64,000 bases of DNA from an uncultured Clostridia bacterium (GCA_934434555.1 CAKRZX010000004.1:62001-126000), one strand, 5' to 3'; shown: positions 9,044-16,692, counted from the stretch's first letter. Notes: generated from the sequence alone by a model not told the origin. Numbers and translations are program-made.

Positions 9044-9218
9044 TATTCAAGCCCTGCTGTAAACTCCGCAGCAGGGCTGTTTTCTGTTCTTTTCTGTATC
9101 TGTTTGGCGAAACCCCGTATTTTCTCTTAAACGCAGATGAAAAATGTCCGGGATTGCAAAAGCCCAGAATATCCGCAATTTCGGTAACGGAATACCCCGA
9201 CTGTTTCCGTGACAGCAT
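9024..9218 (-). pseudogene. Remnant of an AraC-family regulator (second helix-turn-helix only)
   Basis: A 64-codon frame encodes SVTEIADILGFCNPGHFSSAFKRKYGVSPNRYRKEQK, clearly the C-terminal half of an AraC/XylS DNA-binding domain. The first helix-turn-helix and the whole sensor domain are missing. Its 3' end runs through the leuS terminator into the leuS coding end, so the original stop is lost. It lies just beyond the terminator of the intact AraC gene and is best read as a decayed or truncated regulator, not a working gene. Confidence 0.7.
9050..9090 (+). terminator. Intrinsic terminator of leuS
   Basis: GCCCTGCTG (9051-9059) pairs with CAGCAGGGC (9069-9077), with a 9-base loop followed by a T-rich tract. 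It lies 7 bases after the leuS stop. Confidence 0.85.
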
Positions 9219-9231
9219 AAAAACGGACTTA

Positions 9232-9268
9232 TAAAAAATACCGTCGCAGATGTTATTGCGGCAGTATT
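9232..9268 (-). terminator. Intrinsic terminator of the AraC gene
   Basis: A 12-base stem (9237-9248 with 9257-9268, one mismatch) is followed on the minus strand by six T. It lies about 30 bases after the AraC stop and separates it from the AraC remnant. Confidence 0.75.
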
Positions 9269-9297
9269 TTTTCGTGAATCACTTTAATGTTCAGTTT

Positions 9298-10128
9298 TTA
9301 CCTTTTCCCTCTTCTGTACCTGCCCGGCGGTACGGAAAAATAACGTTTGAACAGTTTTGTAAAATAGAAAATGTCCGGAATATTCACTCTTTCCGCCGCT
9401 TCCGAAACGGTATATCCGCCGTCACGCAGAAGTTCGGCGGCTCTTTTTATCCGCAGATAATTCCTGTATTCTATCGGCGTCATTCCCTTTTCGTTAAAGA
9501 ACTTCTGCCTGAACCCCGACGGACACATATTGCACATTTTTGCAAGTTCGTTTACGGAAATTTCTTCGGTATAATGGTTATCGATATAGATTATTCCCGT
9601 CAGCACGGAATTCTTTTCGCTTTGGCATTTTGTATCAAGATAATTTATAAGCAGCAAATGCAGAATCTCAAAAAACAGACTTCGGCATTTTATTTTACTG
9701 CCCAGTACGTTTGACGAAAATTCATTGTTCATTGCGCAAAAAAGCGGCTGTATTACGCCGAATTCGTCGGACGCGATAACAAAAATCGAATCACTTAACA
9801 TAACGGGTTCAGACCCGTCAAATAGATTAAATTCAATATAAATATGGTCTATTACAGCCGGGTCTTCCCAGTACGAAGTGTAGGCAAAATCGGTAGGAAG
9901 GTAGATAACATCGCCCTTTTGCGCCTTTACGGTTACTTTTTCGCCGTCTTTATTAAAAAAGCAGAATCCCGTTTTGCCGTCAAGCACATACATAAACCGC
10001 TGGCAGAGTCGCACGCCTTTGGGTACGTCGAAATACTTTTTGTTTCCGTGTATCGGGTGGTCGTGCCGCACAAAAATATCCGACACGTTCATATCCTTGC
10101 CCAATGCCTCATAAATCAGGTCGTCCAT
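9298..10128 (-). CDS. AraC-family transcriptional regulator with cupin sensor domain
   Basis: This 276-residue protein has an N-terminal cupin-type ligand pocket (about 20-100, containing HDHPIHG and KGDVIYLP) and a C-terminal AraC DNA-binding domain. The two helix-turn-helices are at about 175-225 (ISVNELAKMCNMCPSGFRQKF) and 226-276 (YTVSEAAERVNIPDIFYFTK). AraC proteins of this form usually activate sugar genes on binding their ligand. It is divergent from, and 113 bases away from, a Gfo/Idh/MocA operon, which is the obvious target. GGGAGA precedes ATG 10128. Confidence 0.9.
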   Translation of the reverse strand: MDDLIYEALGKDMNVSDIFVRHDHPIHGNKKYFDVPKGVRLCQRFMYVLDGKTGFCFFNKDGEKVTVKAQKGDVIYLPTDFAYTSYWEDPAVIDHIYIEFNLFDGSEPVMLSDSIFVIASDEFGVIQPLFCAMNNEFSSNVLGSKIKCRSLFFEILHLLLINYLDTKCQSEKNSVLTGIIYIDNHYTEEISVNELAKMCNMCPSGFRQKFFNEKGMTPIEYRNYLRIKRAAELLRDGGYTVSEAAERVNIPDIFYFTKLFKRYFSVPPGRYRRGKR

Positions 10129-10156
10129 AAAATTCTCCCGTCTGCTTTTTTGTTAT

Positions 10157-10185
10157 ATTATACAAAAAACAAATTGTTTTGTCCA
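10157..10185 (-). promoter_or_regulatory. Promoter of the AraC gene
   Basis: On the minus strand TGGACA (10180-10185) and TATAAT (10157-10162) are separated by 17 bases, 29 bases upstream of the start codon. Confidence 0.65.
10166..10180. promoter_or_regulatory. Candidate operator palindrome in the divergent AraC/Gfo intergenic region
   Basis: AAAACAA-A-TTGTTTT is a perfect 15-base palindrome. It fills the spacer between the -35 and -10 of the AraC promoter and lies 25 bases upstream of the -10 for the divergent operon. This is a good place for autoregulation and activation; binding is inferred only. Confidence 0.45.
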
Positions 10186-10204
10186 TATTATTTTTTTCGG
10201 AATG

Positions 10205-10213
10205 TGCTATACT
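10205..10213 (+). promoter_or_regulatory. Extended -10 promoter of the Gfo/Idh operon
   Basis: TGCTATACT matches the extended -10 pattern TGnTATAAT, but no recognisable -35 lies 16-18 bases upstream. Weak -35 plus extended -10 is common at activator-dependent promoters. Confidence 0.5.
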
Positions 10214-10241
10214 GGTATTGTAATATAAGGGGGACTTTATT

Positions 10242-11504
10242 ATGGCATTAAAAATAGGTATCGTCGGTTTCGGCGAATTTTCAAAAAGTTATATGGATAT
10301 CTGGCTCAATCACCCGCTTGTTGAAAAAGCGGTGGGTGCGGAAATCATAGAGGAACGGCGCAGTGAAATCGAACGGGAATTCGGCATAAAAATGTATGCC
10401 GATTACGACACAATGCTTGAAAATGAAACGGATTTGAACTGCGTGGCGATTTTTTCACAGCGTCATCAGCACGGACCTATGGTAATAAAGGCTCTAAACG
10501 AGGGCAAACACGTTTTTTCCGCCGTTCCCATGGGCATAACCGAGGACGAAGTGTTTGAAATTCTGCGTCTTGCAAAGGAAAAACATCTGATTTATATGAT
10601 GGCGGAAACCTGTTATTACTTTCCCTGTGCCGAGTGGTGCAGACGCGAATACAGAAAGGGCAGATTCGGCAAATTCGTTTACGGCGAAGCCCAGTACTAT
10701 CACGATATTGCCGATATGTTCAGAACTTTTGCTTCACAGGGTGAAAGTTGGAAGCGGGTTGCGGGCATTCCGCCTATGTACTATGCAACACATTCAATGT
10801 CAATGCTGTTTTCTTCAATAGACGACTACCCCGTTGACGTTACCTGCTTCGGCTATACAGACACCCGCGGCGACGGCATTTACGGTGCGGGAAACAACGA
10901 CTGGGACAATCCGTTTTCAAACGAAACCGCCATACTTAATATGAGCAAGGGCGGAATTGCGAGAATAAACGAATTCAGGCGGGTGGGCACCGTTCGTCCC
11001 ACGTCCTATATAACGGGGCTTTACGGCGACACAGGCGCATACGAATGCAGCGGAAATCAGCACCTTTTCAGCCGCAACGACGCATACAATCACGAGTTCA
11101 CCTCTATTGATGTAAGTGACGAAATAAACACGTTCAATTTTATCCGCGATAAAGAAGCCCTTAAAAACGGCGAGGGACGAACGAATTATCTTTATATGAC
11201 CGGCTTTTCAAATGTGCACAACGTTGCCCGTCTGCCGAAAGAATTGCAGTCGCTCGGTGCAAAAACCGGCAGTATACCCACAGGTCATAACGGCTCCCAT
11301 TTCTTTCTTGTGGACGATTTTGTCCGCGCAGTTGAAACGGGCAAACTGCCGCCTGTTGACCCGTGGATGGCGGCACACTATACGATTACGGGCATATACG
11401 CCCACAAAAGCGCCATGATGGGCGGCGTAACGCTCAAACTGCCCGAGATAGGCACTGCTCCCAAAACTTGGCCGCACATCGACTTTGACGATATCAGGTA
11501 CTAA
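10242..11504 (+). CDS. Gfo/Idh/MocA-family oxidoreductase
   Basis: This 420-residue cytoplasmic NAD(P)-dependent dehydrogenase has an N-terminal Rossmann domain (KIGIVGFGEFSKSYMD, about 3-20) and the Gfo/Idh/MocA alpha/beta C-terminal domain. The usual catalytic EKP motif is not obvious; the equivalent region reads HVFSAVPMG at about 91-99, so the catalytic lysine may be replaced and the chemistry uncertain. Similar proteins oxidise or epimerise sugars, inositols or glycosides. GGGGGA precedes ATG 10242. It is the first gene of a three-gene operon with a TIM-barrel isomerase and a second dehydrogenase. Confidence 0.85.
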   Translation: MALKIGIVGFGEFSKSYMDIWLNHPLVEKAVGAEIIEERRSEIEREFGIKMYADYDTMLENETDLNCVAIFSQRHQHGPMVIKALNEGKHVFSAVPMGITEDEVFEILRLAKEKHLIYMMAETCYYFPCAEWCRREYRKGRFGKFVYGEAQYYHDIADMFRTFASQGESWKRVAGIPPMYYATHSMSMLFSSIDDYPVDVTCFGYTDTRGDGIYGAGNNDWDNPFSNETAILNMSKGGIARINEFRRVGTVRPTSYITGLYGDTGAYECSGNQHLFSRNDAYNHEFTSIDVSDEINTFNFIRDKEALKNGEGRTNYLYMTGFSNVHNVARLPKELQSLGAKTGSIPTGHNGSHFFLVDDFVRAVETGKLPPVDPWMAAHYTITGIYAHKSAMMGGVTLKLPEIGTAPKTWPHIDFDDIRY

Positions 11505-11507
11505 AAT

Positions 11508-12260
11508 ATGAAAGTAAGCGTTTGTATTGATATGATGTTTTCGCACATTGACTTTTACGACAGGCTTGACAAAGTCCGTGAGTTCGGCTTTGACGCCGCC
11601 GAGTTCTGGTTCTGGCGCGGCAGAGATATCGAAAGAATAAAAAATACCCCCGTTTCGATATTCAATCTTGATTCCGCAGAAAAAGAACTTTCCTATGATT
11701 TATCCCGCGGAATACTTAACAGCGGCAGAGCGGACGACTTTATAAAAGCCCTTAACGAGAGCATTCCCGTATATAAAGCACTGAATGCCCGAGGATTGAT
11801 TGTGCTTATCGGCGAAAACGCGGCGTATTCGGAAGAAAACGTGCTTTTATGCCTTAACGCCGCCATTCCTATTATTGAAAAAGAGAACGTAAATCTGCTT
11901 ATTGAGCCGCTGAACGCCGTTGACCGCAAGGGCTATTCCATGCCCTACGCCAAACCGATTTTTTCGCTTTTAAGGAAACTTAACTGCAAAAACGTAAAAA
12001 TGCTCTACGATATTTATCATCAGAATATGACCGGCGATTTCAGCCTTGACGAAATACGGGAGAACATAGATATCATCGGGCATTTCCACGTTGCCGACGT
12101 TCCGGGCAGGCACGAACCCGGTACGGGAAACGTTGATTACGTAAGCATTCTGCGTGAAATAAACAAACTTGATTATGACGGCTTTATCGGGCTTGAATAC
12201 CGTGCGACAAAGCCCGAAAACGAGACTTTCGGTTTTCTTGACGAGGTGAAAAATGTATAA
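11508..12260 (+). CDS. Sugar phosphate isomerase/epimerase (TIM-barrel, xylose isomerase-like)
   Basis: This 250-residue protein belongs to the AP-endonuclease-2/xylose isomerase-like TIM-barrel family, which includes IolE/IolI, hydroxypyruvate isomerase and 3-ketoglucoside epimerases. Metal-ligand regions are visible: LLIEPLN (about 131-137, Glu), MLYDIYHQN (about 164-172, Asp and His), GHFHVADVPGRHEPG (about 190-204, His) and GFIGLEYR near the C-terminus. It starts 3 bases after the first dehydrogenase and overlaps the second by 8 bases. Pairs of Gfo/Idh enzymes with such isomerases are typical of catabolism through 3-keto or inositol-like intermediates. Confidence 0.87.
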   Translation: MKVSVCIDMMFSHIDFYDRLDKVREFGFDAAEFWFWRGRDIERIKNTPVSIFNLDSAEKELSYDLSRGILNSGRADDFIKALNESIPVYKALNARGLIVLIGENAAYSEENVLLCLNAAIPIIEKENVNLLIEPLNAVDRKGYSMPYAKPIFSLLRKLNCKNVKMLYDIYHQNMTGDFSLDEIRENIDIIGHFHVADVPGRHEPGTGNVDYVSILREINKLDYDGFIGLEYRATKPENETFGFLDEVKNV

Positions 12261-13326
12261 GGTTTGCATTATCGGCTGCGGAATGATAGCAAATTCGGCG
12301 CACATTCCCGCATACAAATATTTTGACAGCGACTTTTTTATTTGCGCGGTGTGCGATTTCAACAAAGAAATTGCCGCCGACACCGCAAACAGGCACGGAA
12401 TTCCCGCCTTTTACACCGACGCGGAAGAAATGCTGAAAAAGGAAAAGCCCGACTTGGTTTCGGTCTGCGCTCCCAACTTTATGCACGGAAAATACACACG
12501 CCTTGCTCTTGAATACGGCGCAAACGTTGCCTGTGAAAAGCCTCTTGTTTTTTCCGGCGCGGAAGCCGAAGAACTGTTTAACACCGCTAAGCAAAAAGGC
12601 GTTTTCTTAACCGTGTGCCAGACTATGCGGTTCACCCCCGACCGTCTTGCGGCAAAAAAACTCATTGATGAGGGGAAACTCGGCGATATCTTCTACGGCG
12701 ACCTTACACGCGTGCGCCGCAGAGGAATTCCCACCTGGGGCAAATTTCATATAAAAGAATATTCCGGCGGCGGTGCATTTGCCGACATAGGCGTGCATAT
12801 GATTGACGCGGTGCTGTGGCTTATGGGCAACCCGAAAGCAGCATCCGTTTGCGCAACCTGCGGAAAATTCTTTGCAAGCGAAACGGGAACGCTTAAAGAA
12901 AGCGGCGCGCTTACCGGCGACGTCAGATACAAGCGTCCGTTTAATCCTGACGAAATGGACGTTGAAGATTTTTCCTCGGGCAGTATTCTTTTTGAGAACA
13001 ACGCCCGCGTGAACTTTATTGTTGCATGGGCGTCAAATCTGCCCGAAGCGTCTGACATACGTTTAAGCGGCACAAAGGGCGGGATAATGATTCCGCAAAA
13101 CTGCTTTATTAAAGGCATTGACGAAATATCGCATTTTGAAAACGAAACCATGGACTATGCCGGCAAACCGTTTCAGGGGCATTATTATCTTTTTGACAAT
13201 CTCCGCAACGTGCTTAAAGGCAAAGAAAAACTTATTGTAAAGCCCGAAGAAACAATAAACGTTTCAAAAATCATAGGCGCTGTTTACGCCTCGGCGGAAG
13301 CCAAAAAGGAAATTTCTCTCGGCTGA
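12253..13326 (+). CDS. Gfo/Idh/MocA-family oxidoreductase
   Basis: This 357-residue dehydrogenase has a standard Rossmann start (YKVCIIGCGMIANSAHIPAY) and the family motif CEKPL at about 96-100 (VACEKPLVF), giving the catalytic lysine the first dehydrogenase seems to lack. The substrate-domain motif GGGAFADIGVHMIDAVLW (about 173-190) provides the conserved DxxxH pair. It overlaps the TIM-barrel gene by 8 bases, so the two are translationally coupled. The substrate is unknown; sugar or cyclitol oxidation is the family norm. Confidence 0.9.
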   Translation: MYKVCIIGCGMIANSAHIPAYKYFDSDFFICAVCDFNKEIAADTANRHGIPAFYTDAEEMLKKEKPDLVSVCAPNFMHGKYTRLALEYGANVACEKPLVFSGAEAEELFNTAKQKGVFLTVCQTMRFTPDRLAAKKLIDEGKLGDIFYGDLTRVRRRGIPTWGKFHIKEYSGGGAFADIGVHMIDAVLWLMGNPKAASVCATCGKFFASETGTLKESGALTGDVRYKRPFNPDEMDVEDFSSGSILFENNARVNFIVAWASNLPEASDIRLSGTKGGIMIPQNCFIKGIDEISHFENETMDYAGKPFQGHYYLFDNLRNVLKGKEKLIVKPEETINVSKIIGAVYASAEAKKEISLG

Positions 13327-13332
13327 TTTTAT

Positions 13333-13370
13333 AAAAGCCCCCGCGCGTCTAACGCACGAGGGCTTTTGTT
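13333..13370 (+). terminator. Terminator of the Gfo/Idh operon (probably bidirectional)
   Basis: AAAAGCCC (13333-13340) pairs with GGGCTTTT (13360-13367), with further internal pairing CGCG/CGC. Both strands end in four or more T, so it may also serve the convergent gene at 13369. Confidence 0.8.
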
Positions 13371-13815
13371 ATTCTGACCCGAGTTTCTTTAACCTTGTCC
13401 GCACCGAAGAATTTGAGCGCATAAGTTTTGCCGCAATACCGGGCAAGGGCATTTTGTCTTCGCACATTGTTTTCAGTTCGTTTTCCTCTTCCTCTGTCCA
13501 CGGCTTGCCCTGATTTTCAGGCGGGCGGGTGTTTTTCTCCGCAGCTTTTTCAATAATCACGTCCATATTATCTATGATAAACTGCTGCGCCCGTTTAGTG
13601 TAAACTACAACATCATATTTGCCCCTCAAACCATTTCGGGTTTCAACAAATATTCCCATTATATTCCCCGTTTTCGTGGGACGCTTTATTGTTTTGCCCG
13701 CAAAATCGTTTCGCTCTTCCAGCGCACCAAGTTCAATGAGCATTGCTGTTATAGTTGAATGATTTAATTTTTTGCAAACTTCCAAGTCGGTAAGTATTTT
13801 TACACAGTATATCAC
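13369..13815 (-). CDS. Uncharacterised protein with C-terminal Myb/SANT-like helix-turn-helix
   Basis: I do not recognise a named family for this 148-residue frame. The C-terminal 45 residues (PWTEEEENELKTMCEDKMP...SNSSVRTRLKKLG) resemble the small Myb/SANT-like trihelix found at the end of many bacterial nucleic-acid proteins. The N-terminal 75 residues contain TITAMLIELGALEER and VVYTKRAQQFIIDN, recalling winged-helix antirepressor domains. The first in-frame start is GTG at 13815, but a good promoter overlaps it, so the real start may be further in. It converges on the Gfo operon. Confidence 0.6.
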   Translation of the reverse strand: MIYCVKILTDLEVCKKLNHSTITAMLIELGALEERNDFAGKTIKRPTKTGNIMGIFVETRNGLRGKYDVVVYTKRAQQFIIDNMDVIIEKAAEKNTRPPENQGKPWTEEEENELKTMCEDKMPLPGIAAKLMRSNSSVRTRLKKLGSE

Positions 13816-13834
13816 ATTTTGAACCCAAAATCAA
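13806..13834 (-). promoter_or_regulatory. Promoter overlapping the 5' end of the 13369-13815 frame
   Basis: Minus-strand TTGATT (13829-13834) and TATACT (13806-13811) are 17 bases apart. The -10 lies inside the first codons of the open frame, which puts the GTG start upstream of the predicted transcript start. Confidence 0.5.
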
Positions 13835-13865
13835 GTTTCTGTGTATAAACAAGTCCCCCGAACGC

Positions 13866-13881
13866 AAAAACAATTGTTTTT
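13866..13881. promoter_or_regulatory. Candidate TetR operator palindrome
   Basis: AAAAACAATTGTTTTT is a perfect 16-base palindrome 8 bases upstream of the -35 of the TetR gene. TetR regulators commonly autoregulate through such a site. Its half-site resembles that in the AraC intergenic region. Confidence 0.45.
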
Positions 13882-13888
13882 TATATCA

Positions 13889-13917
13889 TTGCATTTTGTC
13901 AATATATATGTTATAAT
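13889..13917 (+). promoter_or_regulatory. Promoter of the TetR gene
   Basis: TTGCAT (13889-13894) and a perfect TATAAT (13912-13917) are 17 bases apart, 34 bases before the start codon. Confidence 0.65.
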
Positions 13918-13950
13918 ATATTAAATAAAAATTTTTGGACGGGAAAGTAT

Positions 13951-14523
13951 ATGAGAACGGCTCACAACGAAAAGAAAATTGCGATAATGGAAAAATGCTT
14001 TGACTGTTATGCCGAACACGGTCTGACCGGCACGGGCATAAAAATGCTTGCGGAAGCATGCGGCTGTACGCAGGGAAATTTATATTCGTATTTCAAGAAT
14101 CTTGACGAACTGATTATAGAGTCAACCGCATACTGCATGAGCAAGGTCGAAGACGACTTTATGGCAAAGGCCCCTACCGATCCCTGGGACGTTATGCGCT
14201 TTATTGAAGAAGTTCCCCACTGGACAAAGGAGAAGCACGGCAAAAAATACCGTCTTATGTACCAGGTTTACACTCTGCCGAAGTACATTGAGCACGGCAA
14301 GAAATTCTTTGAGGGCGTAAACGAACGCTACACGGCATACGCGAAAATGCTTGAACCGAAAATCGGCATTCCGTACACGGTAATAACACCGCTGATATTC
14401 ATTTTCGTCCGCGCCTGCGTTCATTACGCAATGTTTGAAGACGAATATTATCTTCATTCGCAAATGGAAATTCTTAAACTCGGCGTGTCCCTGTTTATAG
14501 ACAAATATAAAAATGAAAATTAA
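13951..14523 (+). CDS. TetR/AcrR-family transcriptional regulator
   Basis: This 190-residue regulator has the TetR DNA-binding domain at residues 8-55, including LTGTGIKMLAEACGCTQGNLYSYFKNLDEL, and an all-helical ligand/dimer domain after it. GGACGGGAAAG precedes ATG 13951. No transporter or enzyme gene follows in the same direction, so the target is unknown; it may only regulate itself or act in trans. It ends in a strong terminator. Confidence 0.9.
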   Translation: MRTAHNEKKIAIMEKCFDCYAEHGLTGTGIKMLAEACGCTQGNLYSYFKNLDELIIESTAYCMSKVEDDFMAKAPTDPWDVMRFIEEVPHWTKEKHGKKYRLMYQVYTLPKYIEHGKKFFEGVNERYTAYAKMLEPKIGIPYTVITPLIFIFVRACVHYAMFEDEYYLHSQMEILKLGVSLFIDKYKNEN

Positions 14524-14534
14524 GTTTTAAGCGG

Positions 14535-14570
14535 CCGGCAGATATTTTTAACATCTGCCGGTTGTTTTGA
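14535..14570 (+). terminator. Intrinsic terminator of the TetR gene
   Basis: CCGGCAGAT (14535-14543) pairs perfectly with ATCTGCCGG (14553-14561), followed by TTGTTTT. Confidence 0.85.
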
Positions 14571-14574
14571 TTAT

Positions 14575-14913
14575 ATGTCTTTTTATAATATCGCCCCCCG
14601 CGATATAGTCCGCGGTGCGGGTCTCAGGCGACGTAGCGGATATATGGAGGATACCGCCGCACTCGGTCAGGAAAAGGACCGGGCGATTATGGAATTAAAG
14701 CCCGTTGTCTGTGCATTTGAAAAACTGCGGGGAACCCGTAGCGGTCACATTATTTATTACCGTGCAGGAAAAAAATCAGGCGTTCAGGAATATGCCGATA
14801 AGGCAGGCATATCCCGCCGCCACTGCCGCCGCCTTTATATTAAAGCCATGGATGACCTTGCAAAATTTATTATACGATACGGCGGGCAGAATTTAATTGA
14901 TAAATTTATTTAA
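14575..14913 (+). CDS. Small sigma-region-4-like helix-turn-helix protein, uncharacterised
   Basis: A frame of 112 residues has a C-terminal half resembling sigma-factor region 4 or phage ArpU/DUF1492-like proteins (VQEYADKAGISRRHCRRLYIKAMDDL). The start is uncertain. ATG 14575 lies right after the TetR terminator without a ribosome site. ATG 14689 has AAAGGA 10 bases upstream and would give a 74-residue protein that keeps the helix-turn-helix. Function is unknown, and its isolated position between two terminators gives no context. Confidence 0.5.
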   Translation: MSFYNIAPRDIVRGAGLRRRSGYMEDTAALGQEKDRAIMELKPVVCAFEKLRGTRSGHIIYYRAGKKSGVQEYADKAGISRRHCRRLYIKAMDDLAKFIIRYGGQNLIDKFI

Positions 14914-14934
14914 TACAGAATTTATTGCGACAAA

Positions 14935-14968
14935 CAGTACGGGCTCATCCGTACTGCTTTATTTTTTT
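14935..14968 (+). terminator. Intrinsic terminator after the sigma-like gene
   Basis: CAGTACGG (14935-14942) and CCGTACTG (14949-14956) form a perfect 8-base stem, followed by a run of seven T. It lies 22 bases past the stop at 14913. Confidence 0.85.
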
Positions 14969-15001
14969 AGGAAAAACAATCATCCGATACTTATCTGCCT
15001 T

Positions 15002-15046
15002 ACCCCGGGCATTCCGCACAGTGCCCGTCTCCCGGGGTGCATTTTT
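15002..15046 (+). terminator. Second, long-loop terminator-like hairpin
   Basis: ACCCCGGG and CCCGGGGT enclose a 21-base loop that can form an inner GGGCA/TGCCC hairpin; GCATTTTTT follows. It lies in the gap between the convergent sigma-like and deiminase genes. The rest of the gap, 14970-15122, shows no gene. Confidence 0.45.
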
Positions 15047-15122
15047 TATCGGTTTTTCAGGGCTTATCGGCAAATATTTATCTGTGTGCAATTATGCATA
15101 TTTATGTAACTGTGCGGGATTA

Positions 15123-15896
15123 TCACGTTTCCCAACTTATGCAGTTAAGTCCGCCCCCGCAGCGTGCAATACTGTTTATTTCTACCGGAATAACATTCAT
15201 ATTAAAAATAATCTTTGCCGCACTTACGGCAGAGGCATCCGTTTTGCAGTTAAAAACAGGCAAAAATATGTTGTTTTCAGTTTTCAGAAAATTTATGTAG
15301 CACCCTTGCGCACTTATCCCGCCAGATTCAAAATACGGAAAATCGACCGTATCAATTCCGTGGGTTTTAAGTACTTTTTTAACTTTTTGCTCATACCCGT
15401 TTTTATATGCCGTGCTGTTGCCTGCAACGGCATTTTCATTTATGAACCTCACAACTCCGTCTGCGTGTCCGGTAATATCACTTTTAAGCGCCGGGATTAT
15501 TATTACTTCCGCGCCGAGCAGATTTTCTGTTTTGCGAATCAGTACATCGGGAGTGTATTCCGGGTTTTCGTCAATAAATCTGTCGGTTATAATCACTTTT
15601 CTTTTTTGCGGTGAAAACACTGTGTTGCCGCCGTCAAGCCGGATATCCGACCGTTCTGCCGCAATTCCGATAAAAGGGTAAACATCCCTGAAATAATCCG
15701 TACGCAAATCATCAAATTCTTTTAAGTATGACGGGCTGTACGAGAATGAAACAAACTCATTCCCCGCACTTTTAACAGGCATATAATCCCTGGCCCAGAT
15801 ATCCTTTGTTCCGTTCAGGTATGCAAACTCCTCTCCCGCATTTTTCAGTGCGGAAAACAGATTTTCATTTTTAAGCAGTGAGGAAAAATACAGCAC
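15123..15896 (-). CDS. Agmatine deiminase / peptidyl-arginine deiminase-family enzyme
   Basis: This 257-residue protein belongs to the PAD_porph/agmatine deiminase family, which hydrolyses guanidino groups (agmatine to N-carbamoylputrescine, or arginine derivatives) through a cysteine thiouronium intermediate. Visible motifs are KDIWARDYMP (about 31-40), DIRLDGGN (about 84-91), GHADG (about 143-147) and the catalytic-cysteine motif CGGGLNC near 245-251. The start is GTG 15896, with AGGAGG 9 bases upstream. The N-terminal LYFSSLL matches shorter members of the family, so I do not regard it as truncated. Substrate is unproven; no polyamine gene is nearby. Confidence 0.85.
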   Translation of the reverse strand: MLYFSSLLKNENLFSALKNAGEEFAYLNGTKDIWARDYMPVKSAGNEFVSFSYSPSYLKEFDDLRTDYFRDVYPFIGIAAERSDIRLDGGNTVFSPQKRKVIITDRFIDENPEYTPDVLIRKTENLLGAEVIIIPALKSDITGHADGVVRFINENAVAGNSTAYKNGYEQKVKKVLKTHGIDTVDFPYFESGGISAQGCYINFLKTENNIFLPVFNCKTDASAVSAAKIIFNMNVIPVEINSIARCGGGLNCISWET

Positions 15897-15981
15897 GTCA
15901 ATATTCCTCCTAATAATACGGCAGTCGCCTGTTTGCTGCGATTGCGGATGTCAAAAGGCATCCGTTTCTTTATAATAAATA

Positions 15982-16536
15982 TTACTGTGCGGTGCCCTTC
16001 CTTTTAATATCATGGCGAAAAATACCCAGAATAATGGATATCAGTGAAAGCACCTCACAAATAATTGCACCCCATGAACCGAATATAATATTATAAATAA
16101 GCCACGAAGGTGAGCTGATTAAACCGCACCGGCGAACGTCTGCCGCATTTTTCAACATAAATCCGATGTTAAGGGCAGTCATACCGATTACCGGCAGCAA
16201 CTCCACTGCAAGGTTGTACGGGGTAGGTTCCTTTTTAAGGACGGTAAAGTTAAGAATATATGCCGTTATATACAGTGCCGTAAAAGCAAACAGCCACGGG
16301 AGGCGGTCCGCTTTTAACTTTTCTTTATAAAGAAAGACCGCAGCACGTACCGCCGACAGAAAATTAAGAATGCCCCCTCCTATGGCGCCGAGCATCAAAA
16401 AGTTGCCTGAAAAAAGTATCGCTCCGCACAACTGCAACGCAAAAATTTTCTTTTGGCTTTTACTTTGATAGGAGGCAACGTTAAACAGCATTGCCAAAAT
16501 TCCTATTCCCTGGGCTATTACCTCAATCGGCTTCAT
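15982..16536 (-). CDS. YgjV-family inner membrane protein
   Basis: This 184-residue protein has about six hydrophobic helices and matches the Imp-YgjV pattern (IEVIAQGIGILAMLFNVASYQSK at the N-terminus, WLIYNIIFGSWGAIICE near the C-terminus). The family's function is not established, and there is some resemblance to small transporters. ATG 16536 has GGAGAG upstream; a longer frame to 16590 would run into the tRNA terminator. It is co-directional with the deiminase gene 85 bases downstream and may share its transcript. Confidence 0.75.
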   Translation of the reverse strand: MKPIEVIAQGIGILAMLFNVASYQSKSQKKIFALQLCGAILFSGNFLMLGAIGGGILNFLSAVRAAVFLYKEKLKADRLPWLFAFTALYITAYILNFTVLKKEPTPYNLAVELLPVIGMTALNIGFMLKNAADVRRCGLISSPSWLIYNIIFGSWGAIICEVLSLISIILGIFRHDIKRKGTAQ

Positions 16537-16561
16537 TTTTCTCTCCGTTTTATTATAAATA

Positions 16562-16597
16562 CAAAAAAATCTTCGTAACATAAGCCACAAAGATTTT
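16562..16597 (-). terminator. Terminator of the tRNA array
   Basis: On the minus strand AAATCTT and AAGATTT enclose a 16-base loop and are followed by a run of T. It starts directly after the tRNA-Tyr CCA end. Confidence 0.6.
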
Positions 16598-16598
16598 A

Positions 16599-16683
<85 letters not shown>

Positions 16684-16692
16684 GTATTAAGT

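Noticed and set aside
14925..15614. Plus-strand frame of 229 codons opposite the deiminase gene
   Set aside because: It covers two terminators and the antisense of a gene with clear catalytic motifs.
15123..15896. Truncation of the agmatine deiminase-family gene
   Set aside because: The short N-terminus (LYFSSLL before KDIWARDYMP) is usual in one branch of the family and has an excellent ribosome site.
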